This document shows, in pieces, positions 1-9,396 of a stretch of DNA of 64,000 nucleotides. A program made the translations under genes and the position numbers. Below the pieces are notes generated by a model, which saw only the letters and a program-made list of their open reading frames with translations, was not told where the DNA came from and searched no databases. Every line of letters starts with the position of its first letter. The first letter of the stretch is position 1. The DNA comes from Lysobacterales bacterium (GTDB lineage Bacteria > Pseudomonadota > Gammaproteobacteria > Xanthomonadales > Rhodanobacteraceae), in the NCBI GenBank assembly GCA_016721015.1, contig JADKJL010000001.1:372001-436000 (forward strand), read 5' to 3'.

Positions 1-311
1 TGGTCTTCCGCGATGGTGATCTGCAGCGCGGCGATACGCTCGGTTACGGCGTGCGCGAGATTGGTGATAGTTGCCGGGCCAACATGAATTTCACCGGCCT
101 CAGCAGCGGCGAGCTGGTCGCCCGCTGCGGCGAACCGGCGGCACGCCGCGAAGCACACGACAGCGTGGTCTTTCGACCGGGTCCGGGCATCGAGAACTGG
201 CGCGAACAACGGCGCGAGGAATGGACCTACGATTTCGGAGATTCGCGCATGTTGCGCGTGCTGCACCTGCTGAACGGAACGGTGGCGTCGGTGGACATGC
301 TGCCCCGCTGA
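1..311 (+). CDS. DUF2845 domain protein (partial, 5' end outside window)
   Basis: The reading frame is open from the left edge (codons begin at base 3) to a TGA at 309-311, so only the C-terminal 102 residues or so are visible. The visible part has the pattern of DUF2845 exported proteins: a short segment around a Cys, then LSSGELVARCGEP with the conserved Cys-Gly-x-Pro, and a closing W-T-Y-D-F strand followed by a hydrophobic strand and a final V-x-M. The end of a preceding copy of the repeat (VFRDGDLQRGDT) lies at the very edge, so this is probably a two-copy protein. Proteins of this family are small and usually periplasmic, with no known biochemical role. The start and signal peptide cannot be judged here. 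Confidence 0.6.
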   Translation, partial: VFRDGDLQRGDTLGYGVREIGDSCRANMNFTGLSSGELVARCGEPAARREAHDSVVFRPGPGIENWREQRREEWTYDFGDSRMLRVLHLLNGTVASVDMLPR

Positions 312-366
312 AGCCGGGCCGGTGCGCAGCGGGGCGTGGCCGGCGCCCGCCAATGGCCGTGCGCTA

Positions 367-394
367 CTTGGAATGCGCATCGCGATCCCCAGAT
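367..394 (+). promoter_or_regulatory. Heat-shock (sigma-32-type) promoter of hslVU
   Basis: CTTGGAA at 367-373 and CCCCAGAT at 387-394 are separated by 13 bases. This closely matches the sigma-32 pattern (CTTGAAA, 13-15 bases, CCCCATNT). It lies about 30 bases upstream of the hslV ATG, which fits a heat-shock protease operon. The call rests on sequence match and position only. Confidence 0.6.
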
Positions 395-424
395 AGTCGG
401 GTCTCCTCCGATTGCGGAACAGCG

Positions 425-958
425 ATGGAATCCTTTCACGCCACAACGATCGTTTCAGTGCGCCGCAACGGCAAGGTCGTCATAGGCGGCGATGGCCAGG
501 TCACACTCGGCAACACGATCATGAAATCCAACGCGCGCAAGCTGCGCCGGCTTGGCAAGGGTGACGTGCTGGCCGGCTTTGCCGGCGCCACCGCGGATGC
601 CTTCACCTTGTTCGAACTGTTCGAGGCCAAGCTCGAGCGCTTCAGCGGCAACCTGACCCGCGCGGCCGTCGAGCTGGCCAAGGATTGGCGCACCGATCGC
701 CGACTCGGCCGGCTCGAAGCGATGCTCGCCGTTGCCGACAAGGATGTTTCCCTGCTGATCTCCGGCAATGGCGATGTTGTCGAACCGGAAGACGGTCTGA
801 TCGCGATCGGCTCCGGCGGCCCATTCGCCCAGGCCGCCGCCAAGGCCCTGCTCGAAAACACGGAACTGGATGCCCGCACCATCGTCGAGCAGGCCCTCAA
901 GATCGCCGGTGACATCTGTATTTATACGAATGGCAATGTGACGGTTGAAGAGCTGTGA
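425..958 (+). CDS. hslV: ATP-dependent protease subunit HslV (ClpQ)
   Basis: Proteolytic subunit of the cytoplasmic HslVU (ClpQY) two-component protease, 177 aa. HslV forms a double hexameric ring whose N-terminal Thr is the nucleophile. The sequence shows TTIVSVRRNGKVVIGGDGQ, the G-F-A-G-A-T-A-D-A block and the C-terminal GDICIYTN, all family hallmarks. The frame is open further upstream, but the ATG at 425 fits the family: it gives MESFHA followed directly by the Thr-Thr pair. Unlike E. coli HslV, where Thr follows Met, a six-residue leader must be removed to expose Thr7. Xanthomonads are known to carry similar leaders ending in HA. hslU follows after about 160 bp, and a heat-shock-type promoter lies just upstream. 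Confidence 0.96.
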   Translation: MESFHATTIVSVRRNGKVVIGGDGQVTLGNTIMKSNARKLRRLGKGDVLAGFAGATADAFTLFELFEAKLERFSGNLTRAAVELAKDWRTDRRLGRLEAMLAVADKDVSLLISGNGDVVEPEDGLIAIGSGGPFAQAAAKALLENTELDARTIVEQALKIAGDICIYTNGNVTVEEL

Positions 959-1055
959 GTGGGAAATGGGGAGTAGGGAGTGGGAAAAGAAAAAGCGCGA
1001 AGCGACACGCCCCGCTTTCCTCCTCCCCACTCCCTACTCCCCACTCCCATTTCCT
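955..1055. repeat. Purine-rich inverted repeat between hslV and hslU
   Basis: GGGGAGTAGGGAGTGGGA at 968-985 is exactly complementary to part of 1024-1042, and both arms extend with further GGGA/TCCC units. The transcript would form a long hairpin with an all-purine left arm and an all-pyrimidine right arm. Related elements occur at 2460-2556 and 3225-3326, so this is a dispersed intergenic family rather than a single terminator. There is no T-run after the right arm. Confidence 0.75.
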
Positions 1056-1119
1056 CAAACCAGATAGCGCCTCATAACTCACCATCCCGAAACACCCAAG
1101 TAACCCGGCACCCCACCCG

Positions 1120-2457
1120 ATGCAATCCATGACCCCGCGCGAAATCGTCCATGAACTTGACCGTTACATCATTGGCCAGAATGCGGCCAAGCGGGCGGTT
1201 GCGATCGCGTTGCGCAATCGCTGGCGGCGCATGCAGCTTGAACCCGAGCTGCGCAATGAGGTGACGCCGAAGAATATCCTCATGATCGGCCCGACCGGGG
1301 TCGGCAAGACCGAGATCGCACGACGCCTCGCCGCGCTGGCGAATGCGCCTTTCATCAAGGTCGAGGCGACCAAGTTCACCGAGGTCGGTTACGTCGGCAA
1401 GGACGTCGAGCAGATCATCCGCGATCTCGCCGAGGCCGCCGTGAAGATGGCGCGTGAACAGGCCAAGGCGCGCGTGCGCAGCCAGGCCGAGGATCGTGCC
1501 GAGGACCGCATCCTCGATGCCTTGCTGCCACGCCGGCAATCGGTCGGTTTCGCCAATGAGCCGCCAGCCGCCGATGAACGCGCCACCGATACGCGCCAGA
1601 AGCTGCTCAAGCAATACCGCGAGGGCTTGCTCGACGAGCGCGAGATCGAGATCGAGGTGGCGCTCAATATCGGTGTCGAGATCATGGCGCCACCCGGCAT
1701 GGAGGAGATGTCCAACCAGCTGCATGGCATGTTCCAGTCGCTGTCTGGATCGAAGACGCAGAAGCGCAAGCTGCGCGTCGCCCAGGCGCGCCCAATCCTG
1801 ATTGAAGAGGAAGCCGGCAAGCTGGTCAATGACGAGGAAATCAAGACTCAGGCGATCGAAAACTGCGAGCAGAATGGCATCGTTTTTATCGACGAAATTG
1901 ACAAGGTCGCCCAGCGCGGAGAGTTCAGCGGTGCCGGGGTCAGTCGCGAAGGCGTGCAGCGCGATCTGCTGCCGCTGGTCGAAGGCTCCACCGTCTCGAC
2001 CAAACACGGCATCGTGCGCACCGACCACATCCTTTTCATCGCCTCGGGTGCATTCTCGTTGGCCAAGCCTTCGGACCTGATTCCGGAACTGCAGGGTCGC
2101 TTTCCGATACGGGTCGAACTGGGCGCGCTGAATGCCGATGACTTCCGCCGGATCCTGAGCGAGCCCCAGCACGCACTGACCAAGCAATACACCGCGCTGC
2201 TCGGCACCGAAGGCGTCCAGCTTGGTTTCACCGACGATGGCATCCAGCGCATCGCGGAGATTGCCTTCCAGGTCAACGAACGCACTGAAAATATCGGTGC
2301 ACGACGATTGCACACGGTACTCGAACGCCTGCTCGACGAGATCTCGTTCACCGCCTGCGATCACGAACGCGGCGAGCTCACGGTCGACGCGGCCTACGTC
2401 GATGCCCATCTTGGCGAGTTGGTCAAGGATGAGGATCTGTCGCGCTACATTCTGTAG
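1120..2457 (+). CDS. hslU: ATP-dependent protease ATPase subunit HslU (ClpY)
   Basis: AAA+ unfoldase (445 aa) that recognises and threads substrates into the HslV chamber. Visible features are the N-terminal TPREIV...IIGQ segment, Walker A GPTGVGKT at 57-64, the pore loop GYVG at 90-93, the inserted I-domain at about 110-230, Walker B VFIDEIDK at 255-262, and the C-terminal DLSRYIL tail that docks into HslV and activates it. The length is normal for the family. Two in-frame ATGs, at 1120 and 1129, are possible starts and neither has a strong ribosome binding site; the second matches the usual family start (MTPREIV). It is co-directional with hslV and probably co-transcribed. Confidence 0.97.
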   Translation: MQSMTPREIVHELDRYIIGQNAAKRAVAIALRNRWRRMQLEPELRNEVTPKNILMIGPTGVGKTEIARRLAALANAPFIKVEATKFTEVGYVGKDVEQIIRDLAEAAVKMAREQAKARVRSQAEDRAEDRILDALLPRRQSVGFANEPPAADERATDTRQKLLKQYREGLLDEREIEIEVALNIGVEIMAPPGMEEMSNQLHGMFQSLSGSKTQKRKLRVAQARPILIEEEAGKLVNDEEIKTQAIENCEQNGIVFIDEIDKVAQRGEFSGAGVSREGVQRDLLPLVEGSTVSTKHGIVRTDHILFIASGAFSLAKPSDLIPELQGRFPIRVELGALNADDFRRILSEPQHALTKQYTALLGTEGVQLGFTDDGIQRIAEIAFQVNERTENIGARRLHTVLERLLDEISFTACDHERGELTVDAAYVDAHLGELVKDEDLSRYIL

Positions 2458-2459
2458 CG

Positions 2460-2556
2460 CGGGAATGGAGAATGGGGAATCGAGAATGGTAGAACCGAAG
2501 CCCGCAATCCGCTCCTTTCGCCTTGCCCATTTTCCATTCCCCCTTCCCGTTTCCCG
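2460..2556. repeat. Purine-rich inverted repeat after hslU
   Basis: A left arm of GGGAATGG/GAATGGGGAATC units at 2460-2489 is imperfectly complementary to a pyrimidine-rich right arm at 2527-2556. It is the second member of the family that also occurs at 955-1055 and 3225-3326. Confidence 0.65.
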
Positions 2557-2600
2557 TCGTCGCAGTTGCAGCGGCAAGCTATTCAACCGACCATAGACCC

Positions 2601-3215
2601 ATGAGTACTGTTGTTCCGTTCAAGTCCCGAGGCGTTCGCGCCGTTTTGCGCGAGGCATTCGAGGCACGCATCCCGATGCGTTTGGCCCGCGAGCGTATCC
2701 AGCCGGGCTGGATCCATGGTTACGTGATTGGCCTTTCGCGTGATTTCTGCCTGATCGCCGAAGTCGGCGATGCCATGCGCTTCGACGGTTACGTCGTCGT
2801 GTTGATCGCTGATCTCAGCCAGATCGAGGAAGATCCGTCGCGCGAGTTCGTCGAGAAGGCGCTTGCCTTGCGCGACGAACCCTTGCTGATACCGAAGGAT
2901 TTTCCGCTCGATGACTGGGCCACGATTGTCGATGCCGCGATGCGATTTGCGCCACTGGTATCGATCAATGTGGTCGAAGACGAGGATGGTGAAGTCAGTT
3001 ACATCGGCCAGTTGGCCGGCCTCGAGAGCGATGCCCTGCTGTTGCGCGAGGTCGACCCGAATGCACACTGGCATTCCGATGCCGGCGACTACGGCTTTGA
3101 CGAAATCGCCTCGATCGGATTCGGCACCGGCTACCTCGATGCGCTATGGCAGGTTGCCGGCGCCCCGTCCGATCCGATGAGCCCGCGCGTTCCGCGCTCG
3201 GATTCGGTGCATTGA
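2601..3215 (+). CDS. Conserved hypothetical protein (204 aa)
   Basis: I do not recognise a named family. The start is the ATG at 2601 (MSTVVPFKSRG); an in-frame extension to 2523 runs through the repeat element and is unlikely to be translated. The 204-aa product has no signal peptide or membrane segment. It looks like a soluble mixed alpha/beta protein rich in acidic residues, with hydrophobic strands such as GYVVVLIADL and PLVSINVV and a C-terminal GFGTGYLDALW. Its position between hslU and the DUF971 gene, flanked by the same type of inverted repeat, suggests it is part of the hslVU transcription unit. A role in proteolysis or stress would be guilt by association only. Confidence 0.7.
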   Translation: MSTVVPFKSRGVRAVLREAFEARIPMRLARERIQPGWIHGYVIGLSRDFCLIAEVGDAMRFDGYVVVLIADLSQIEEDPSREFVEKALALRDEPLLIPKDFPLDDWATIVDAAMRFAPLVSINVVEDEDGEVSYIGQLAGLESDALLLREVDPNAHWHSDAGDYGFDEIASIGFGTGYLDALWQVAGAPSDPMSPRVPRSDSVH

Positions 3216-3224
3216 TTGAAGGCC

Positions 3225-3326
3225 GGGAATCGAGAATAGGGAATGGGGAATCGTGAAAGCCGCAGATCTCGCTTTCCCGCTCCGGCTCCTGCTTTATCCA
3301 TTCCCCATTCCCCATTCTCGATTCCC
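3225..3326. repeat. Purine-rich inverted repeat directly abutting the DUF971 start codon
   Basis: The left arm 3225-3251 and the right arm 3300-3326 are complementary at 26 of 27 positions (units GGGAATCGAGAAT and GGGAATGGGGAAT). The right arm ends one base before the ATG at 3327, so the hairpin would cover the translation start region of the next gene. It is the third and best-preserved member of the family. Confidence 0.8.
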
Positions 3327-3680
3327 ATGATTACACCCACCCAGCTCACTTTGCACCGCGCTTCGCATGTCCTCGAAGTCGGCTTTGACGACGGCAGCGG
3401 CTTCCGCTTGCCGGCCGAGTATCTGCGCGTGAATTCACCGAGTGCCGAGGTGCAGGGTCACGGAAACAAGATCCTTGTCGCCGGCAAGCAGGACGTCGGC
3501 ATCGACGAGATCGTCCCGGTCGGCAATTACGCCGTCCTGCTCAAGTTCAGCGATGGCCACCAGACCGGGATTTTTTCCTGGGACGTGCTGCACGAACTGG
3601 GTCGCGATCAAGACAAGAATTGGGCGGAGTATCTGGCCGCGCTGGATAGCGCTGGTATGTCTCGGACGACGTCGCCGTAG
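3327..3680 (+). CDS. DUF971 (gamma-butyrobetaine hydroxylase-like N-terminal domain) protein
   Basis: Small soluble protein (117 aa) consisting of one GBBH-like N-terminal (DUF971) domain. The pattern is LTLHRASHVLEVGFDDGSGFRLPAEYLRVNSPSAE at the start, then a central V-G-x-Y-A-V-L-L-K-F-S-D-G-H and the closing G-I-F-S-W-D-V-L-H-E-L. In eukaryotic enzymes this domain binds zinc and precedes a dioxygenase domain, but the stand-alone bacterial form lacks any catalytic part and its job is unknown. DUF971 genes are commonly found near hslVU in proteobacteria. The start at 3327 follows immediately on the inverted-repeat arm, leaving little room for a normal ribosome binding site. Confidence 0.85.
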   Translation: MITPTQLTLHRASHVLEVGFDDGSGFRLPAEYLRVNSPSAEVQGHGNKILVAGKQDVGIDEIVPVGNYAVLLKFSDGHQTGIFSWDVLHELGRDQDKNWAEYLAALDSAGMSRTTSP

Positions 3681-3733
3681 CCATCAAGCGATGCGCCGGC
3701 GTGCAGTCTCCACCTACCGACCTTTGCGCTAAG

Positions 3734-3817
3734 GCATCGCGACTGAAGTCGCTCCCACGAAAGCACTCGAGTGGATCGCGCGCAATTCGTGGGAGCGATT
3801 TCAGTCGCGATGTTTTT
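3734..3817. repeat. REP-like palindrome with trailing T-run
   Basis: GCGACTGAAGTCGCTCCCAC within 3734-3761 is repeated inverted at 3786-3812 with one mismatch (GTGGGAGCGATTTCAGTCGC), and five Ts follow at 3813-3817. Elements of this sequence are familiar dispersed intergenic palindromes in Pseudomonas and Lysobacterales genomes. It lies between the convergent DUF971 and DUF2207 genes, where it could act as a terminator for the plus-strand operon. Confidence 0.7.
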
Positions 3818-3856
3818 CCCGCTGCCCGCTATCCGCTATCCGCTTACGGCACCAAT

Positions 3857-5736
<1,880 letters not shown>

Positions 5737-5740
<4 letters not shown>

Positions 5741-6270
5741 GGTGCGCTCCTCTGTTCAGCACTGGCCTCAAAGAACTCTCCACGTTGAAAGCCGGCAAGA
5801 CGGGCCACGATCAGGTCAGGAAAGTGCTCGATGCGCGTATTGAGCTGGCGCACGGCACCGTTGTAGTAGCGACGTGCGTATTGCAGATGATCCTCGATGG
5901 CGACCAGATCACGCGACAGTTGCATGAAGTTCTCGCTGGCTTTCAGATCGGGGTAACTCTCCTGCAGCGCGAGCAGGCGTTCGATCTGAGCCCCGAGTTG
6001 ATCCTCAAGCCGGGCGCGATCAGCCAATCCCGCCGCCGCCTTGGTCTGTGCGCGCAACGCGGTGATCGTTTCCAGGGTGTCGCGTTCGTGGCCTGCATAG
6101 GCCTTGACTGCAGTCACCAGTTGCGGCGTGAGATCGTGTCGGCGCATCAGTTGCACGTCGATGTCGCTCCATGCCGCGCGCATCTGGTTGCGGTCGGCGA
6201 CGAGCCGGTTGAACATCAGGATACTGGCCAGCCCGGCGACGGCGACTGCGAGAAGAATTCCAATGAACAT
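5737..6270 (-). CDS. LemA family protein
   Basis: LemA-type protein of 177 aa: one N-terminal membrane anchor (about 3-21) followed by an all-helical domain with the family blocks NRLVADRNQMRAAWSDIDVQL and RRHDLTPQLV, then QLSRDLVAIEDHLQYARRYYN and the final NTRIEHFPDLIVARLAGF. The N-terminus is expected outside the cytoplasm. The gene follows the S9 peptidase gene by 24 bases and overlaps the DUF2207 gene by four bases, so the three probably form one minus-strand operon. The molecular role of LemA proteins is unsettled; the membership call is confident. Confidence 0.92.
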
Positions 6271-6294
6271 GGGCTGGCCCGCTCCGGTTGGTTG

Positions 6295-8535
6295 TTACGG
6301 TTCGCCGGATTGCGTTGATGACTCCGGCTTCAAGTGTCGATCCATCCAGTTGACGATCGCATGATAGGCGTGCAGTTTCATCGTCGTCGTCGACAGCCCA
6401 TGCTTGCCACCCGGATAGGTCATCAGGTCGAACTGGATGCCGCGCGTTTGCAGCGCTGACATCAATGCCGTCGAATTGGAGAACAGCACATTGTCGTCAG
6501 CCATGCCGTGGACAAGAAACAACGGCGAAGTCAGTCCGTCCAGCCAGGCGAAGGGCGCGCTGCGGATATAACCGGCCTTGTTGTCCTGCGGCGTCGACAG
6601 GTACCGTTCGGTATAGAAGGTGTCGTATAGCGTCCAGTCGGTGACCGGGGCCACGGCGACACCGGCGGCGATCTGGTCGGAGCCCTTGCTCAGCAGCATT
6701 GTGGTCATGTAGCCGCCGTAGCTCCAGCCAAACACGCCGATGTGGTCGCCGTCCACCCAGGGCTGGCTCTTCAGCCAGCGAATTCCGGCCAGTTGATCGA
6801 GCACCTCGGCGTTGCCGAGCTGGCGGTAGATGACGTCCGAGAACTTGCGCCCGCGTCGATCCATGCCGCGATTGTCCAGGGTGAAAACCACATAGCCTTG
6901 CTGCGCCATGTAGGTAAGGAAATGATCGCTCCAGGCGCGCACGACTTTCTGCGAATGCGGTCCGCCATAGTAGAAATCGAAAACCGGGTAGCGCTTGGCC
7001 GGATCGAAACCAGCGGGCTTGTACACGCGGTAGTAGAGAGTTTGCCCATCATCAGCCTTGATCGTGCCGAACTCCGGGCTGATCCGGGCTTCGCGATAGG
7101 CGGCGTACGGATGCGTTTCATCAAGCTTGTTCTGCTCGATCCAGGCGATCAGGCTGCCGTCTGCATTGTGCAGGCTGACCTGCGGTGGCGTGGCCGGATC
7201 ATTGAAGCTGTCGAGATAGATCGTGGCGCTTTCGGAAAACGTGGCCACATGGGTTCCATCGCGCTTGCTGATGCGCATGGGTTTGGCAGGGTCGCTGCCG
7301 TCGAGTTTCAGCGCATAAACCTGGCTATCGGGAACATAATCCCGGTTCGACTGGAAAAAGAGCAGACCGGCCTTCTCGTCAATGCCGAGCAGCTTGTCGA
7401 TGTTCCACTCGCCGCTGCTGATCGGATGGCGCAGCTTGCCGTCGAGGCCATACAGATAGAAATGCTTGTAGCCACTGCGCTCACTGGCCCAGACGAAAGT
7501 CTGGTCTTCCTTGAGGAAGCGCAGATCCGAATTCAGATTGATCCAGGTATCGCTGCTCTCCTTGAGCAGGGTGCGCTGTTCTAGAGTAGCGCCATCGACG
7601 ATCCGCAACTCGAGACTCTGCTGGTTGCGTGGTTCGATCTGGTAGCTGAGATGCTTGCCGTCAGGCAGCCAGTCGACCCGGACGAGATAGATATCGGGGT
7701 CTTCGCCAAGATCGATCCAGCGCGTCTCGCCGCCTTTCGGTGAAACCAGGCCGAGCTTCACGCTGACGTTGGTGGTGCCGGCGGCCGGATAGCGTTGCTC
7801 GACAACCTCGGTGCGATCGGCATGAACCTCGATCCGCTTGACCAGGTCGACTTTGGCCTCGTCAAAACGCTCGAAGGCGACGGCTGAATCGTCAGTTGCC
7901 CACCAGTAGCCCTTGCTGCGATCCATTTCCTCCTGGGCGACGAACTCCGCTTCGCCATTGTGGATTGTGCCGCCACCGTCCTCGGTCAATGATCGTATTT
8001 CGTTGCTGGCCAGATCGATGACTTTCAGGTTCTGGCCTTGCACAAAGGAGACATAGCCGCCTTTCGGTGAAATCTGCGGATCGAGGAAATCACCACCAGT
8101 CGGCAATTCACGCATGGCCTTGGCAGCTGGTTCGCCGAGGGTGTACAGATACAGTTTCCCCCCCAGCGGGAACAGGATTGCATGGCCATCCGGCGACCAC
8201 TGGTAGCTGACGATTCCGCTGATGCCGGCGATGCGTGCGCGTTCACGACGCGCTTTTTCCGCATCGCTCATTTCGATTCCGCTATCCAGCGCGTCGGCAT
8301 CAACGAGGCGCCGGGTCAGCTTGTCAGCAACGTGGTATTCCCAAAGATCGAGCCGCTGCTGGTCATCGGGGCGGGCACGCAGAAAGGTGATTCGCTGCCC
8401 GTCGGGCGAGATCTGCAAGTTGCGGGGCACCGGGCCATCGAGCCCACCGCCGGCAAAGATAGCTTCAAGCGTCAGCGAATCGGCCATCAGCACACGAACC
8501 GGCAAGAGCAGCAGGACAAGCAACAGGGCACGCAT
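6295..8535 (-). CDS. Dipeptidyl peptidase IV-type S9 serine peptidase
   Basis: Exported prolyl-oligopeptidase-family enzyme of 746 aa, expected in the periplasm. It carries a signal peptide (about 1-18), a beta-propeller (about 35-490) and an alpha/beta hydrolase domain (about 500-735). The catalytic triad is visible: Ser605 in GWSYGGY, Asp680 in HGMADDN and His712 in GGKHGL. The propeller carries the Glu pair E202-E203 (FVAQEEMDR), which in DPP-IV binds the substrate N-terminus, so it most likely releases X-Pro or X-Ala dipeptides. A strong ribosome binding site (GGGAGGAAATC) precedes the ATG at 8535. lemA lies 24 bases downstream. Enzymes of this kind are abundant in protein-degrading Lysobacterales. 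Confidence 0.93.
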   Translation of the reverse strand: MRALLLVLLLLPVRVLMADSLTLEAIFAGGGLDGPVPRNLQISPDGQRITFLRARPDDQQRLDLWEYHVADKLTRRLVDADALDSGIEMSDAEKARRERARIAGISGIVSYQWSPDGHAILFPLGGKLYLYTLGEPAAKAMRELPTGGDFLDPQISPKGGYVSFVQGQNLKVIDLASNEIRSLTEDGGGTIHNGEAEFVAQEEMDRSKGYWWATDDSAVAFERFDEAKVDLVKRIEVHADRTEVVEQRYPAAGTTNVSVKLGLVSPKGGETRWIDLGEDPDIYLVRVDWLPDGKHLSYQIEPRNQQSLELRIVDGATLEQRTLLKESSDTWINLNSDLRFLKEDQTFVWASERSGYKHFYLYGLDGKLRHPISSGEWNIDKLLGIDEKAGLLFFQSNRDYVPDSQVYALKLDGSDPAKPMRISKRDGTHVATFSESATIYLDSFNDPATPPQVSLHNADGSLIAWIEQNKLDETHPYAAYREARISPEFGTIKADDGQTLYYRVYKPAGFDPAKRYPVFDFYYGGPHSQKVVRAWSDHFLTYMAQQGYVVFTLDNRGMDRRGRKFSDVIYRQLGNAEVLDQLAGIRWLKSQPWVDGDHIGVFGWSYGGYMTTMLLSKGSDQIAAGVAVAPVTDWTLYDTFYTERYLSTPQDNKAGYIRSAPFAWLDGLTSPLFLVHGMADDNVLFSNSTALMSALQTRGIQFDLMTYPGGKHGLSTTTMKLHAYHAIVNWMDRHLKPESSTQSGEP

Positions 8536-8600
8536 GATTTCCTCCCGTGGATCGCTCGATTATCGCGGTGCCGGTCGTCGAATGAAACAAGGTGTGGCAC

Positions 8601-9293
8601 TCAGGCGACCGGACGATCAAACAGGTGGCGTCGCGCTTCCTCGCTCATGCTTTGACCGGAGGGACTGATTGCTTCACCCCTGGCGTACGCACGAACAGTG
8701 GCGGGCCGTTCGCGGATCGAGGTGAACCAGCGCTGCAGCGCGGGCGTGTCGGCAAGATTCTGATGCTGCGCCTCGTGCGGGACGATCCACGGATAGATCG
8801 CCATGTCGGCAATCGAATAGCTGTCGCCAGCGACGAATTCGCGAGCCTGGAGTTGGCGGTCGAGCACGCCGTACAGACGCCGGGTTTCGCGCTCGTAGCG
8901 CTCGATTGCATATGGAAGTTTTTCTGGCGCGTAGCGATTGAAATGATGGTTCTGCCCCGCCATCGGCCCCAGCCCGGCCATCTGCCAGAACAGCCATTCG
9001 CTGACGACCGTACGTTCGCGCAAGGCTGTCGGCACGAAGCGACCGGTTTTCTCGGCAAGGTACTGGAGGATCGCACCGGACTCGAAAGCGCTGATCGGTT
9101 CGCCGCCATCGGCCGGTGCGTGATCGATGATCGCCGGCATGCGGTTGTTCGGCGCGATCTTGAGGAAGGCGGGCTCGAACTGCTCGCCCTTGCCGATATT
9201 CACCGGCTCGATCGAGTAGTCGAGTCCGGTCTCTTCGAGAAACATCGTGATCTTGTGGCCGTTCGGCGTCGGCCAGTAGTACAGGGCAATCAT
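8601..9293 (-). CDS. yfcG: Glutathione S-transferase family disulfide-bond oxidoreductase (YfcG-like)
   Basis: Cytosolic GST-fold protein of 230 aa. The N-terminal thioredoxin-like domain (1-85) has the YfcG signature PTPNGHKIT, with a glutathione-binding block NNRMPAIIDH and the F-E-S-G-A-I-L-Q-Y-L-A-E-K-T-G segment. The helical C-terminal domain carries SEWLFWQMAGLGPMAGQNHHF and the N-capping SYSIADMAIYPW. E. coli YfcG, which this resembles along its length, reduces small disulfides with bound glutathione and has no catalytic Cys. The frame is open upstream to 9446, but the ATG at 9293 gives the family N-terminus. It is a separate small unit between mnmE and the peptidase gene. Confidence 0.88.
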   Translation of the reverse strand: MIALYYWPTPNGHKITMFLEETGLDYSIEPVNIGKGEQFEPAFLKIAPNNRMPAIIDHAPADGGEPISAFESGAILQYLAEKTGRFVPTALRERTVVSEWLFWQMAGLGPMAGQNHHFNRYAPEKLPYAIERYERETRRLYGVLDRQLQAREFVAGDSYSIADMAIYPWIVPHEAQHQNLADTPALQRWFTSIRERPATVRAYARGEAISPSGQSMSEEARRHLFDRPVA

Positions 9294-9396
9294 CGCGGCA
9301 TCCTCGAATCGAAACGGAATCCCCTGGGTGGAGCAGGATATCGCGCGTTTCAAGTATTCGGCATCGCCTCCGAGCCGACTCGCGGGTGGCACGGAC

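Noticed and set aside
71..424. In-frame extension of HslV to base 71
   Set aside because: The added residues do not resemble HslV, overlap the DUF2845 gene, and the ATG at 425 follows a heat-shock promoter and gives the family N-terminus.
1072..2586. Long minus-strand frame (504 codons) opposite hslU
   Set aside because: It is antisense to a clear hslU gene; long antisense frames are expected in GC-rich DNA and the product matches nothing.
3734..3817. Two-unit CRISPR
   Set aside because: It is one inverted, not direct, repeat pair with no spacers or cas genes.
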